Assembly (NCBI GenBank): GCA_019114515.1 | Contig: DXFH01000024.1 | Coordinates: 1-64,000, forward strand | From: Candidatus Limosilactobacillus merdigallinarum | GTDB lineage: Bacteria; Bacillota; Bacilli; Lactobacillales; Lactobacillaceae | Direction of reading: 5' to 3' | Length of the DNA: 64,000 nucleotides | In this document: positions 1 to 8,902 of the stretch, one piece after another | Layout of the letters: each line of letters begins with the position of its first letter | Position numbering within the stretch: position 1 is the stretch's first letter | Translations under genes and position numbers: made by a program | Notes under the pieces: model-generated | Database searches by the model: none | Told to the model about the DNA's origin: nothing | What the model saw: only the letters and a program-made list of their open reading frames with translations

Positions 1-227
1 CCATGAAGGAAGACGGCTTCTTAGATGACATGGTTAAGCAGCGTTACGCTAGCTGGGATGAAGGCTTTGGCAAGTCCATTGAAGAAGGTAAAGAAAACTT
101 CAAGACGATTGAACCAAAGGTTTTGGACATGTCACAATCTGAGTTGCGGGCATCTACGCAGTCTGACCACCTGGAAGAAATCAAGGACACCATTAACCAC
201 TACATCATTGAAACGTTAGCTAAGTAA
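1..227 (+). CDS. xylA: Xylose isomerase, C-terminal end only (gene starts before the window)
   Basis: The last ~75 codons of xylose isomerase, which interconverts D-xylose and D-xylulose in the cytoplasm. The visible part has the typical C-terminal segment around RYASWDEGFGK and ends IIETLAK at a TAA (225-227). The Met at position 3 is internal; the catalytic part lies upstream of the window. The next gene is xylulokinase, the usual partner, which supports the call. The family is recognised from the tail and the neighbourhood only, so integrity of the rest of the gene cannot be judged here. Confidence 0.88.
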   Translation, partial: MKEDGFLDDMVKQRYASWDEGFGKSIEEGKENFKTIEPKVLDMSQSELRASTQSDHLEEIKDTINHYIIETLAK

Positions 228-246
228 TAAATCGCATTAAAAATTG

Positions 247-288
247 AAAAGGATTCGCATCACCGCATTTCTGATGCGGGTCCTTTTT
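247..288 (+). terminator. Rho-independent terminator between xylA and xylB
   Basis: A 12-bp stem (251-262 with 272-283, one G-U pair) is followed by five T and preceded by A residues at 247-250. It lies between the xylA stop and the xylB ribosome-binding site, only 19 bases before the xylB start, so it probably lowers xylB expression relative to xylA rather than ending the operon. Confidence 0.85.
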
Positions 289-306
289 CATATAAGGAGG
301 AAAAAT

Positions 307-1821
307 ATGAACGAATACGTACTCGGGGTCGACTTGGGCACAAGCGCCGTCAAAGTATCCGCAATGGATCATGAGGGGACAATCAAGGCTCAGCAAAGCT
401 ATGAATACCCACTCAGTCAACCAGAACCAGGATATTCAGAACAAAATCCCCAAGATTGGCTGTATGCCACTACCATTGCCATCGACCGTTTGATTTTACG
501 TGATGGCATCAAAGCAGAAGAGATCAAGGGCATTTCCTATTCTGGCCAAATGCATGGCCTTGTTTTGCTGGACAAGGATAATCACGTTTTACGCCCAGCC
601 ATTCTCTGGAACGATACGCGGACGACTAAACAATGCCATGAGATTATGGATAAACTTGGCGACCAATTTATTGATATTACGGGCAACCGGGCATTGGAAG
701 GCTTTACCTTGCCAAAGCTGTTGTGGGTTAAAGAGAATGAACCTGATGTTTGGGCAAAAGCAACGCATTTTGTGCTGCCGAAAGACTACGTGCGTCTCTG
801 CATGACCGGCAAGATTGGCATGGACTACTCTGACGCGACCGGGACGGTCCTGTTGGATATTAAAGCAATGAAGTGGAGCAGCTTCCTATGCAAGACCTTT
901 GATATTCCCGAAAGCATGTGCCCACCGTTGATGGAATCCATTGACTGCGTAGGGACGATTTCTGATTCCTATGCCATGTTCTCAGGATTATCAACCGCGA
1001 CAAAAGTCTTTGCCGGTGGTGGTGATAATGCCTGTGGTGCTGTCGGTGCTGGCATCTTAAAGCCAAACATGGTAATGTCTTCGATTGGTACCTCTGGTGT
1101 TGTGCTCAAGTATGAAGAGAATGCACAAGTTAACTACCATGGCCAAATCCAATACGAATGTCACGCCATTCCAAATACTTACTACTCAATGGGGGTTACT
1201 CTGGCAGCTGGTCACTCCTTAAACTGGTTTAAACACAAATTCGTGGCCGATATGGACTTCTCGCAAATGGTCGAAGAAGCTTCTAAACGTCCAATTGGCG
1301 CCCATGGACTGCTGTTTACGCCATATGTCGTCGGTGAACGAACTCCATATGCGGACGCTGACATTCGTGGGAGCTTTATTGGCGTTGATTCAGTGCAAGA
1401 CCGTTTTGACTTTGCCCGTGCAATCATGGAAGGAATTACCTTTAGCTTCAAAGATATCCTGAAGATTTATGAGGAAAATGGTCAAGACTTTGATACCGTC
1501 GTTGCAATCGGTGGCGGGGCCAAGAGTGCCTTTTGGCTACAGATGCAAGCAGATATCTTTAACAAACCGGTCATTTCCTTAACGAATGAACAGGGACCAG
1601 GTCTGGGGGCTTCTATGTTGGCGGCAGTCGGTTTAGGTTGGTTTAAGGACTTGCAAGAATGTGCCAAACAGTTTGTTCATTTTGGTAAAAAGTACCTGCC
1701 AAAGGAACAGAATGTACAATGCTATAATCAACTTGATGAACTTTATCGGCAAGTATACGGCCAGACAAAAGACTTATCACACAAGCTGTTATCGTTCCGT
1801 CGCCAGCAGGCAAACATGTAA
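307..1821 (+). CDS. xylB: Xylulokinase
   Basis: Phosphorylates D-xylulose to xylulose 5-phosphate, feeding the phosphoketolase or pentose phosphate route. A FGGY sugar kinase of 504 aa, the normal length. The N-terminal phosphate-binding motif [10 protein letters not shown], the substrate-loop region SYSGQMHG (about residue 80), the ATPase motif [13 protein letters not shown] and the C-terminal [12 protein letters not shown] are all present. An in-frame Met 21 codons upstream exists (244), but the start at 307 has a consensus AAGGAGG at 293-299 and begins exactly where the family begins, whereas the upstream codons fall in the terminator hairpin. It follows xylA and precedes uxuA in the same direction. 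Confidence 0.95.
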   Translation: MNEYVLGVDLGTSAVKVSAMDHEGTIKAQQSYEYPLSQPEPGYSEQNPQDWLYATTIAIDRLILRDGIKAEEIKGISYSGQMHGLVLLDKDNHVLRPAILWNDTRTTKQCHEIMDKLGDQFIDITGNRALEGFTLPKLLWVKENEPDVWAKATHFVLPKDYVRLCMTGKIGMDYSDATGTVLLDIKAMKWSSFLCKTFDIPESMCPPLMESIDCVGTISDSYAMFSGLSTATKVFAGGGDNACGAVGAGILKPNMVMSSIGTSGVVLKYEENAQVNYHGQIQYECHAIPNTYYSMGVTLAAGHSLNWFKHKFVADMDFSQMVEEASKRPIGAHGLLFTPYVVGERTPYADADIRGSFIGVDSVQDRFDFARAIMEGITFSFKDILKIYEENGQDFDTVVAIGGGAKSAFWLQMQADIFNKPVISLTNEQGPGLGASMLAAVGLGWFKDLQECAKQFVHFGKKYLPKEQNVQCYNQLDELYRQVYGQTKDLSHKLLSFRRQQANM

Positions 1822-1846
1822 ACTGATTATTTGAGGAGGATTATCA

Positions 1847-2920
1847 ATGTTAAAAATGGGCTTTCGGTGGTTCGGGGCTGACGATGACCCGATCACTTTG
1901 CAACAAATTCGTCAAATCCCTGGGACTAAGCAGGTTGTATCCGCTCTATATGACATTCCTGCAGGAGAAGTGTGGCCGCTTGAGCGGATTCAGGCATTAA
2001 AGAAGCAGATTGAAGATGCCGGGATGAAGTTCGAGGTCGTGGAAAGCGTCAATATCCACGATGATATTAAGGCCGGCCGGCCAAAACGGGACGAATACAT
2101 TGCTAATTACCAAGAAACGATCAAGAACCTGTCCAAGTGCGGAATTAAGGTTATTTGCTACAACTTTATGCCAATCTTTGACTGGATTCGTACCAATCTT
2201 GCATACCCGTTACATGACGGATCTAACGCGATGGAATTTGAATTTGAACAGCTGAGTGATGATCCACATGAATTATTGGAATCTATGAAGAAGGGCTCGA
2301 ATTCATATTCACTGCCAGGCTGGGAACCAGAACGGATGGCGCAGTTAGCCAAGTTGTTTGACGAATATGCCGGCATGACTGGTGATCAATTGCGGGCAAA
2401 CTTGAAGTACTTCTTGGATGCGATCATTCCTACATGTGAAAAGTATGGCGTTAAGATGGCCATGCACCCGGATGATCCGCCATTCAATTTGTTCCACCTG
2501 CCACGGATTTACAAGAACCGCGAAGATATGGAAAAGATTATGCTTTTGCATGATAGCCCATATAATGGGTTTACGATTTGTACTGGTAGTCTAGGTGAGA
2601 ATCCGGCTAATGATCTGCCTTCCATCATCCGTGAGTTTGTAAAGAAGGATCGGGTACCGTTCATGCACACGCGGAACATCAAGTTCACTAACGAACGCGG
2701 TAACTTCCATGAATCAGCGCACTTATCCAGCGAAGGTTCGTTGGACATGTTTGAAATCATGAAGGCGTTGCATGATTGTCACTATGATGGCTATATCCGT
2801 CCTGACCACGGCCGTAATATTTGGGGGGAACAGGGACGTCCTGGCTATGGCCTGTATGATCGGGCCTTAGGGATTACTTACTTGGAAGGCCTGTGGGAAG
2901 CATTGGAAAAAGACTACTAA
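1847..2920 (+). CDS. uxuA: Mannonate dehydratase
   Basis: Dehydrates D-mannonate to 2-keto-3-deoxygluconate in the hexuronate pathway, in the cytoplasm. The protein is 357 aa, usual for the Firmicutes UxuA family, and opens with MLKMGFRWFG and the conserved segment ending GEVWP near residue 43; it contains the metal-site region MAMHPDDPP near residue 204 and an HTRNIK segment. A GAGGAGG-type site lies 10 bases upstream. No glucuronate isomerase or mannonate oxidoreductase is visible in the window, so the remaining steps must be encoded elsewhere. Its placement between xylB and alpha-glucuronidase suggests it handles glucuronate released from glucuronoxylan fragments. Confidence 0.93.
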   Translation: MLKMGFRWFGADDDPITLQQIRQIPGTKQVVSALYDIPAGEVWPLERIQALKKQIEDAGMKFEVVESVNIHDDIKAGRPKRDEYIANYQETIKNLSKCGIKVICYNFMPIFDWIRTNLAYPLHDGSNAMEFEFEQLSDDPHELLESMKKGSNSYSLPGWEPERMAQLAKLFDEYAGMTGDQLRANLKYFLDAIIPTCEKYGVKMAMHPDDPPFNLFHLPRIYKNREDMEKIMLLHDSPYNGFTICTGSLGENPANDLPSIIREFVKKDRVPFMHTRNIKFTNERGNFHESAHLSSEGSLDMFEIMKALHDCHYDGYIRPDHGRNIWGEQGRPGYGLYDRALGITYLEGLWEALEKDY

Positions 2921-2972
2921 AAGCAGTTAGTTTATTTGTGAAAAATAAAAACATTTAAAACATCTATTGAGG

Positions 2973-3023
2973 AGACGTTTACGTATAGTCGTTGTTATGG
3001 CGGTGTGCGTGAGCGTCTTTTTT
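2973..3023 (+). terminator. Terminator after uxuA
   Basis: An 11-bp stem with two G-U pairs (2973-2983 with 3008-3018) ends in a run of six T (3018-3023). It separates the xylA-xylB-uxuA transcript from the alpha-glucuronidase unit. Confidence 0.8.
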
Positions 3024-3075
3024 CTTGCCAGAAAATTAATTTAGTCAGTAAAGTTTTGAATTATCCAATTAAACC

Positions 3076-3103
3076 TTGTAAGCACTTTCATTCATGCTAT
3101 AAT
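3076..3103 (+). promoter_or_regulatory. Promoter with overlapping CcpA (cre) site before the GH67 gene
   Basis: An extended -10 (TG one base before TATAAT at 3098-3103) lies 16 bases after a TTGTAA -35 (3076-3081). The 15-mer at 3076-3090 matches the Gram-positive catabolite-response consensus WTGNAANCGNWNNCW at all defined positions except one (A for G at position 9). A cre sitting on the -35 box normally means repression by CcpA when a preferred sugar is present. Promoter call is from sequence; CcpA control is inferred. Confidence 0.7.
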
Positions 3104-3114
3104 AATTCATGGAT

Positions 3115-3183
3115 AGTTAGTTTAGCGAACCAATTATCTAAAATAAAGTTATTTCAGAGATAAGGTTTTAGATAATCCTAACT
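3115..3183 (+). promoter_or_regulatory. Large dyad in the 5' leader of the GH67 gene
   Basis: An 11-bp perfect inverted repeat (3133-3143 with 3166-3176) is flanked by a second 6-bp one in register (3115-3120 with 3178-3183), just after the promoter. As RNA it is a long stem ending 11 bases before the GTG at 3195. As DNA it could be a repressor operator; the stretch 3117-3141 loosely resembles the ROK-type XylR operator layout, but the match is imperfect. No XylR gene is in the window. Confidence 0.5.
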
Positions 3184-3194
3184 GAATTTAATAG

Positions 3195-5237
3195 GTGGTG
3201 TATGAATTGGATAAAGCATGGTTAGACAATCGGATTATTCATGCTGCAATGAAAAATGATTCATTTGCTTTTGCACCAGCTGACATTGATGGTGGTGATG
3301 CGATTCGCTTGCAGTTGCAAAGCGACATTATCAATTGGCTGCAACTTCCATTGATGGCTGATGCGAAAAAAGCAACGGTAGTTCTGGAGAAGAGCGCTGG
3401 CAAATTTGATAACGATGAAGCCTTTCAATTATCAAAGAAGGGCTCACAAGTAATTATCACTGGTAATACAACGAAGGCTTTGATGTATGGCTTTTACGAA
3501 CTGTTACGCGAAAAGGTAATGGATGCCAAGTTAAATACTTCGTTGCAATCGCCAAGTCAGCCGCTGCGGATGATTGACCATTGGGATCAAACTGATGGCA
3601 GCATTGAACGTGGTTATGCGGGAGCCTCAATCTTCTTTGGCAAACCAGACAAACTGGATAATCCTGATGTGGGTAATTTTGATGTCAAACACATCGATGG
3701 TGATATTTTCCGTCATGACCGGACACGGATGATTGCTTATGCACGGATGCTTGCTTCAGTGGGTATCAACGCGGTGTCATTGAACAACGTTAACGTCCGT
3801 GAACAAGGAATTGAATTAATTACTCCTAAGTATCTAGATGGGGTTGATGAAATTGCCACGATTTTCCGGGGCTTCGGGATCAAGACCTTCTTGGCAATTA
3901 ACTGGGCTTCACCAAAACTGATCGGCGGCTTAGAAACTTCTGATCCAGTTGATCCGCAAGTACAAGAATTCTGGGCTAACGTTTGTGACAACATTTACTC
4001 CGTGATTCCAGACTTCGGCGGTTTCGTAGTCAAGGCTGACAGCGAAGGCGAACCGGGGCCTTACCAATATGGTCGGGATCACGCACAAGGTGCCAACATG
4101 CTGGGTCAAGCCATTAAGCCTCATGGTGGTTTAGTTATCTGGCGGGCATTTGTTTACAACGCTCACCAGGATTGGCGTGACCGAAAGACTGACCGTGCCA
4201 AGGCCGCTTACAACAACTTTGTTCCGTTGGATGGTCACTTTGCTGATAACGTAATCCTGCAAATGAAGTTTGGCCCAATCGACTTCCAAACTGCTGAACC
4301 GCTGCAGCCATTGTTTGGTAAGCTGCGGCACACCAACCAGATGATGGAATTCGAAATTTCTGCTGAATACCTTGGTCATCAGATTGATGTTAACTATGCG
4401 GTTAAGCAATGGTACAAGATGCTGAATTACGACACCAAGTACGATGATTTAAAGGATCCGCACTCAGGTGCCTTGCTGAAGGAAACGGCCGTTAATCCGG
4501 CACACACCGGAATGGCAGCCGTTGGTAACGTCGGCATGAGCGAACACTGGACAAATAACCCGTTAGCACAAGCAAACCTTTATGGTTATGGCCGTCTGTG
4601 CTGGAACAACCAGGAAACTCCGGAAGATATTCTGCATGAATGGGTTGAATTAACCTTCAAACAAAGCGACAGCAAGACTAAGGATACCATCTTCGACATT
4701 GTTGACACTTCTAACGACACTTACAAAGACTACTGTGCACCATTGGGTGTCGGCTTCATGGTAGTTCCTCACTATCACTATGGTCCATCCGTTAACGGTT
4801 ACGAATACGACCGGTGGGGCACCTATCACTTTGCTGACCGCAATGGCGTAGGGGTTGATCGGACAATGGCCACCGGATCCGGATTTATTGGTATGTATTC
4901 CGATAAGCTGTCCAGTGAATACGAAAACCTGGAAACGACACCTAAATCAGTGGTTCTCTTCTTGCACCATGTTCCATATGACCACGTCTTCTCTGATGAC
5001 AAGACGTTGATTCAAACAATTTATGACCTGCACTTTAAGGGGTATGAAAACGTTGAAAAGTACATTGAGGAATGGGCAACTGTTTCCGGCAAGATTGACG
5101 ATCGGGTTTACGAAGCGGTCAGTGATTGCTTAAAGAAGCAGCTAGCGAATGCTCTTGAATGGCGTGATCAAGTCAATACTTACTTCTACCGGATGTCCGG
5201 AGTTCCTGACGATCAAGGACGCCTAATTTATGAATAA
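3195..5237 (+). CDS. aguA: GH67 alpha-glucuronidase
   Basis: Removes (4-O-methyl)glucuronate from the non-reducing end of aldouronic acids, the oligosaccharides left from glucuronoxylan. About 680 aa, full family length. The GH67 signature HWDQTDGSIERGYAG is at 129-143 and the catalytic candidates are in context: Glu284 in ADSEGEPGP (acid), Asp346 in PLDGHF and Glu368 in FQTAEP (base pair). No signal peptide, so intracellular. The start is uncertain: GTG at 3195 or 3198, or TTG at 3207, which is better spaced from the GGTGG at 3194-3198; numbering here is from 3195. It begins its own transcription unit behind a promoter with a cre site. GH67 enzymes are uncommon in lactobacilli. Confidence 0.94.
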   Translation: MVYELDKAWLDNRIIHAAMKNDSFAFAPADIDGGDAIRLQLQSDIINWLQLPLMADAKKATVVLEKSAGKFDNDEAFQLSKKGSQVIITGNTTKALMYGFYELLREKVMDAKLNTSLQSPSQPLRMIDHWDQTDGSIERGYAGASIFFGKPDKLDNPDVGNFDVKHIDGDIFRHDRTRMIAYARMLASVGINAVSLNNVNVREQGIELITPKYLDGVDEIATIFRGFGIKTFLAINWASPKLIGGLETSDPVDPQVQEFWANVCDNIYSVIPDFGGFVVKADSEGEPGPYQYGRDHAQGANMLGQAIKPHGGLVIWRAFVYNAHQDWRDRKTDRAKAAYNNFVPLDGHFADNVILQMKFGPIDFQTAEPLQPLFGKLRHTNQMMEFEISAEYLGHQIDVNYAVKQWYKMLNYDTKYDDLKDPHSGALLKETAVNPAHTGMAAVGNVGMSEHWTNNPLAQANLYGYGRLCWNNQETPEDILHEWVELTFKQSDSKTKDTIFDIVDTSNDTYKDYCAPLGVGFMVVPHYHYGPSVNGYEYDRWGTYHFADRNGVGVDRTMATGSGFIGMYSDKLSSEYENLETTPKSVVLFLHHVPYDHVFSDDKTLIQTIYDLHFKGYENVEKYIEEWATVSGKIDDRVYEAVSDCLKKQLANALEWRDQVNTYFYRMSGVPDDQGRLIYE

Positions 5238-5272
5238 AATGCTCGCTTTCGTTTATGAAAGGAGGGCAAATT

Positions 5273-7165
5273 ATGAGCAATTCAATTAAGTTATCCCCAC
5301 TATTAACGGACGGCGTTGTGTTGCAGCGTGAAAAAAACGTCAGGTTATGGGGACACGTCAATCCGGGCGACAGCATACATGTCGAAATTGACAAACGCGA
5401 AGTGGAGTCATTTGCGGATGATAGCGGAAATTTCCAACTGGTTTTGCCGAAGCACGCCGCTGGCGGTCCGTACACGTTGACCGTGAAAAGCGATGATAGC
5501 GAAGTCAAAGTAAAAGACGTCTATTACGGTGATGTTTGGCTGTTGGCCGGGCAATCAAATATGCAATTGCCAATCAGCCGGCTAGCGGAACTATATCCGG
5601 ATGAAATAAAAAAGGCTAAAGATCAGTTGATCCATTACTTCAAGGTTCCCGAACATTATCAGTTTAATAGCCCAGCCGATGAACTGGCTGGCGGCAATTG
5701 GGAAAGCGCAACTGGTGAGAAGATCGCCACGATGTCTGGTATTGGTTATTTCTTTGCGCAACAGATGCGTAAACAGGAAAAGGTGCCGATTGGCCTGGTA
5801 CAAAGCGCGGTTGGCGGTACGCCTTTGCGCTGCTGGTTGAGTGAAGATGACCTGGCACAGTTAAAAGAATTGCCAGTCGATTTTCAAGCGCTGAAGGATG
5901 AACAGCTAATGAAGCAGTTTACCGACGAAAGCGCTCGTTACCAGCATCAGTACGATGAGGACCGTGATCACATCGATCGTGGCCTGCAGGAAGACTGGGT
6001 GCATCAAGAACTAGATAATTCCTGGCAACCAGTTGATATCGGTCAGCCAATTGCCAAGTCGTTAATGACGAGCGGCTCAGTTTGGTTTAAAGGCCAAATT
6101 AATGTGCCAGCTAAGTTAGTTGGTCAGTCCGCGATGATGCGTTTGGGTACCGTGATTGACAGTGATCAGACCTACGTCAACGGCGAAAAGGTGGGCGAGA
6201 TTGGTTACCAATACCCGCCTCGCAATTACACCATTGAAAAACTACCGGCCAAGTTAGACATTACGCTCAGACTGAAAATTGACCAAAAGACCGGAGGATG
6301 GCGCAAAGATAAACGGCATGTAATAGAAGCAGCCGGTGAAGTCATTGACTTAAATAAAGGGCAATGGTTCATGAAGCGGGGCTGCTCAATGCCGAGCCGG
6401 AAACAGTGGTTCTTCCCACAATACTTGCCAGTGGGACTGTATAATGGTGAGATTTATCCGCTACGTAACTTCTGCTTTAAGGGCATCCTTTGGTATCAGG
6501 GGGAGAGCGACAGTCATAACCCGGTAAATTATGGCAAGGTCTTTACCCACTTGATTCAAAGCTGGCGGCAATTATTTAAGCGGCCCGACATGCCATTCTT
6601 GTTTGTCCAACTACCAAACTGCGGGATTGAACCCAACCATGACTGGGCAGCGGTGCGCGGACAACAGGCACAGGCAATGTTTCTTCATCATACCGCCATG
6701 GCCGTGGCCTTGGGATATGGCGAAGACAATGATCTGCACCCGTTAAATAAAAAGGCAGTGGTCGCGCAGTTAATGAAGCTGACTCACCGGATGCAGAAAT
6801 ATCCTGATGGCTGTGCCTCGGGACCAGTTGCCTTAAGGGCAGCTAATGATAATGGTCAAATTGTCATTGAATTTCAAACCTATGACCGTCATTTAAATGC
6901 GGAAGCTGGAAACGCATTTGTCTTAGAAACGAATGGTGAGCGTTTCTTGCTGGATGACTACCAAGTACAAGCTGATTCGATTGTGATCAACTTGCCACGA
7001 CGGGCACGGATCGGACCTGACTCGCATATCGCTTATGCTTGGTCGAATACGCCGACCCTGTTTGTGACCGATAAGGATGGCAGTGCTGCAGCTCCATTCA
7101 AGTTGGTCATTCGCCCCGAGTACCATGTTTCTAGCGTGTTTACCCACGTTCTTTCTAAAATGTAG
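5273..7165 (+). CDS. SIAE/DUF303-type acetylesterase (probable xylo-oligosaccharide deacetylase)
   Basis: A 630-aa SGNH-fold esterase of the sialate O-acetylesterase type. The nucleophile block LLAGQSNMQLP puts the catalytic Ser at 95; a Gly block (GILWYQGESDSHNP, near 410) and a C-terminal Asp/His block (GEDNDLHPLN, near 485) complete the site. Between the two halves lies a beta-sandwich insert of roughly 80 residues (about 265-350), usual for this family. No signal peptide. Start at 5273 is set by GGAGGG at 5261-5266; an upstream in-frame Met at 5255 has no site. Between alpha-glucuronidase and the oligosaccharide importer, removal of acetyl groups from xylo-oligosaccharides is the likely job, inferred from context; sialate deacetylation is the family's other known activity. 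Confidence 0.85.
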   Translation: MSNSIKLSPLLTDGVVLQREKNVRLWGHVNPGDSIHVEIDKREVESFADDSGNFQLVLPKHAAGGPYTLTVKSDDSEVKVKDVYYGDVWLLAGQSNMQLPISRLAELYPDEIKKAKDQLIHYFKVPEHYQFNSPADELAGGNWESATGEKIATMSGIGYFFAQQMRKQEKVPIGLVQSAVGGTPLRCWLSEDDLAQLKELPVDFQALKDEQLMKQFTDESARYQHQYDEDRDHIDRGLQEDWVHQELDNSWQPVDIGQPIAKSLMTSGSVWFKGQINVPAKLVGQSAMMRLGTVIDSDQTYVNGEKVGEIGYQYPPRNYTIEKLPAKLDITLRLKIDQKTGGWRKDKRHVIEAAGEVIDLNKGQWFMKRGCSMPSRKQWFFPQYLPVGLYNGEIYPLRNFCFKGILWYQGESDSHNPVNYGKVFTHLIQSWRQLFKRPDMPFLFVQLPNCGIEPNHDWAAVRGQQAQAMFLHHTAMAVALGYGEDNDLHPLNKKAVVAQLMKLTHRMQKYPDGCASGPVALRAANDNGQIVIEFQTYDRHLNAEAGNAFVLETNGERFLLDDYQVQADSIVINLPRRARIGPDSHIAYAWSNTPTLFVTDKDGSAAAPFKLVIRPEYHVSSVFTHVLSKM

Positions 7166-7172
7166 CCCTTCT

Positions 7173-7191
7173 CCCTCATGATGAGTGAGGG
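7173..7191 (+). terminator. Hairpin after the acetylesterase gene
   Basis: A 6-bp GC-rich stem (7173-7178 with 7186-7191) with no clear T-run behind it. It may slow RNase or partly terminate; read-through to the transporter gene is likely. Confidence 0.4.
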
Positions 7192-7264
7192 GCTGCATAG
7201 CGATTATTATTTGTCATTTTAGTTATTGTTGTTTTGTTATTTTACAAGTTAGGAGATTTTTAAA

Positions 7265-8872
7265 ATGAACGAATCTGCAAAACAAGCGCCTAACACTAAC
7301 CAGCGTAAAGTTGGGATGTGGACGTCGATCGCCTTTGGTTGTACTGATATGATGGGCGGGGGCTATGGTGCCTTAGTTGGTGCCTACCTGATGTTCTTCT
7401 TCACGACATTCTGTAATCTGTCAGCTTTGCAAGCCGGTTCCATTATCGGGCTGGCAAAGGTTGTCGACTCTGTTACTTCGATTGTTATGGGTCGTTTGTC
7501 CGATACTTTCTGGCGGACGAAGTTAGGTCGGCGCTTTGGTCGGCGTCACTTCTTCCTATTAATCGGATCTCCACTGATCTTAATTGTTTACAGTCTGCTG
7601 TGGATCCCAGGAGTTAGTTACGCTTACTACCTGATTGTTTACTGCCTGGTTGAAATTGTTGTTACGATGGTCTTGATTCCATATGAAACCTTACCATCTG
7701 AAATGACCACGGACTTCAACTCTCGTTCTAAGATGTCTACTACCCGGATGTTCTTCTCCGGTGCCATTACTTCTGTTGTTACCCTGGTTGGTGGTTTGTA
7801 CATTAAGGCCATGGGTCAGCACAACCCATACGCTTACACCGCTACTGGTGTGACCTTTGCTATTATCTTTGCCGTTGCCTGCCTGATTACTTGGAAGTTC
7901 ACCTGGGAACGTCCAGTTGAAGAAATCCAAGCAACTGCTGATCCTAATGAAGCTCACCAAAACCTGGGGCAATTCCTCTGGACTGCTTTAAAGTCCTACG
8001 TTGCTACCTTGAAGGTTAAGGCCTTCCGTCAGCACATGTACCTTTACCTGTTAGGGGTCACTGCGCAAGACCTGTTCTCCGGTGCCTTTGTTTACTTCAT
8101 CGTTTTCGGTTACGGTCTGTCCACTTCCACGGCTTCATTCTTACTTTCCTTAGGGATCATCGGTTTGCCACTGACCCCAGTTAACTACTGGCTATTTACC
8201 CGTCTGGGTGCTAAGAAGTGCTACGTTCTGTACTTCGCCTTAGTTATCGCTGGTTTAGCTGCATACTACATCATGTACATGATGAACTTAACTCATGCAC
8301 AACTGATTCCAGCATTGATTATTGTTACTGCTATTTACCTGTTCTTCAAGGGTGGTGCTTACTCCATTCCTTGGAACGTCTTCCCATTCATCCCTGACGT
8401 TGACGAAATGATCACTTCCAAGCGTCGTGAAGGTGAATTTGCTGCAATGATGTCATTTATTCGTAAGTTAACTTCTGGTTTAGCTTCTGTTTTCTTGGGC
8501 TGGGTATTGACCGAAAACGGCTTCAAGACTGGTGCTACTGTTCAATCTGCACAAGCAACGCACGCCGTTGTTTACGTTCTGATCTTCGGTACGGGCATCT
8601 TAACCTTAGCCGCAATGTTCATTGCCGTAACCTTCAACCTGGATGCTAAGACCCACAAGGTTCTGGTTAACGAAATCAACCGTCTTAAGGCTGATGGCAA
8701 AAAGGCCGACGTTAAGCCTGAAGTTAAGAAGGTTGTTGAATCCTTGACTGGTGTTAAGTACGAAAACTGCTGGCCAGCAGGTGACGTCGCTGCTACTACT
8801 GCTGCTAATAATTCGCAGAACACGCCAACTAACAGCTCCAGCAATGATTCCAATGGTTCATCCGCTCAATGA
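7265..8872 (+). CDS. GPH-family sugar:cation symporter (likely xylo-oligosaccharide or glucuronide importer)
   Basis: A 535-aa integral membrane protein of the glycoside-pentoside-hexuronide family, with about 12 hydrophobic segments, the N-terminal FGCTDMMGGG region and the conserved loop after helix 2-3 (GRLSDTFWRTKLGRRFGRR). A cytoplasmic C-terminal extension of about 60 residues ends in a Thr/Asn/Ser-rich tail; there is no IIA domain of the LacS type. An AGGAG site lies 9 bases before the ATG. The gene lies between an esterase and a beta-xylosidase, so the substrate is probably a short xylo-oligosaccharide, inferred only. Codon use is visibly more biased (GTT, GCT, GGT, TAC, TTC) than in its neighbours, which suggests high expression. 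Confidence 0.9.
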   Translation: MNESAKQAPNTNQRKVGMWTSIAFGCTDMMGGGYGALVGAYLMFFFTTFCNLSALQAGSIIGLAKVVDSVTSIVMGRLSDTFWRTKLGRRFGRRHFFLLIGSPLILIVYSLLWIPGVSYAYYLIVYCLVEIVVTMVLIPYETLPSEMTTDFNSRSKMSTTRMFFSGAITSVVTLVGGLYIKAMGQHNPYAYTATGVTFAIIFAVACLITWKFTWERPVEEIQATADPNEAHQNLGQFLWTALKSYVATLKVKAFRQHMYLYLLGVTAQDLFSGAFVYFIVFGYGLSTSTASFLLSLGIIGLPLTPVNYWLFTRLGAKKCYVLYFALVIAGLAAYYIMYMMNLTHAQLIPALIIVTAIYLFFKGGAYSIPWNVFPFIPDVDEMITSKRREGEFAAMMSFIRKLTSGLASVFLGWVLTENGFKTGATVQSAQATHAVVYVLIFGTGILTLAAMFIAVTFNLDAKTHKVLVNEINRLKADGKKADVKPEVKKVVESLTGVKYENCWPAGDVAATTAANNSQNTPTNSSSNDSNGSSAQ

Positions 8873-8902
8873 CTTTGATGTTTAGAAAAGAAGGTATTTT
8901 CG

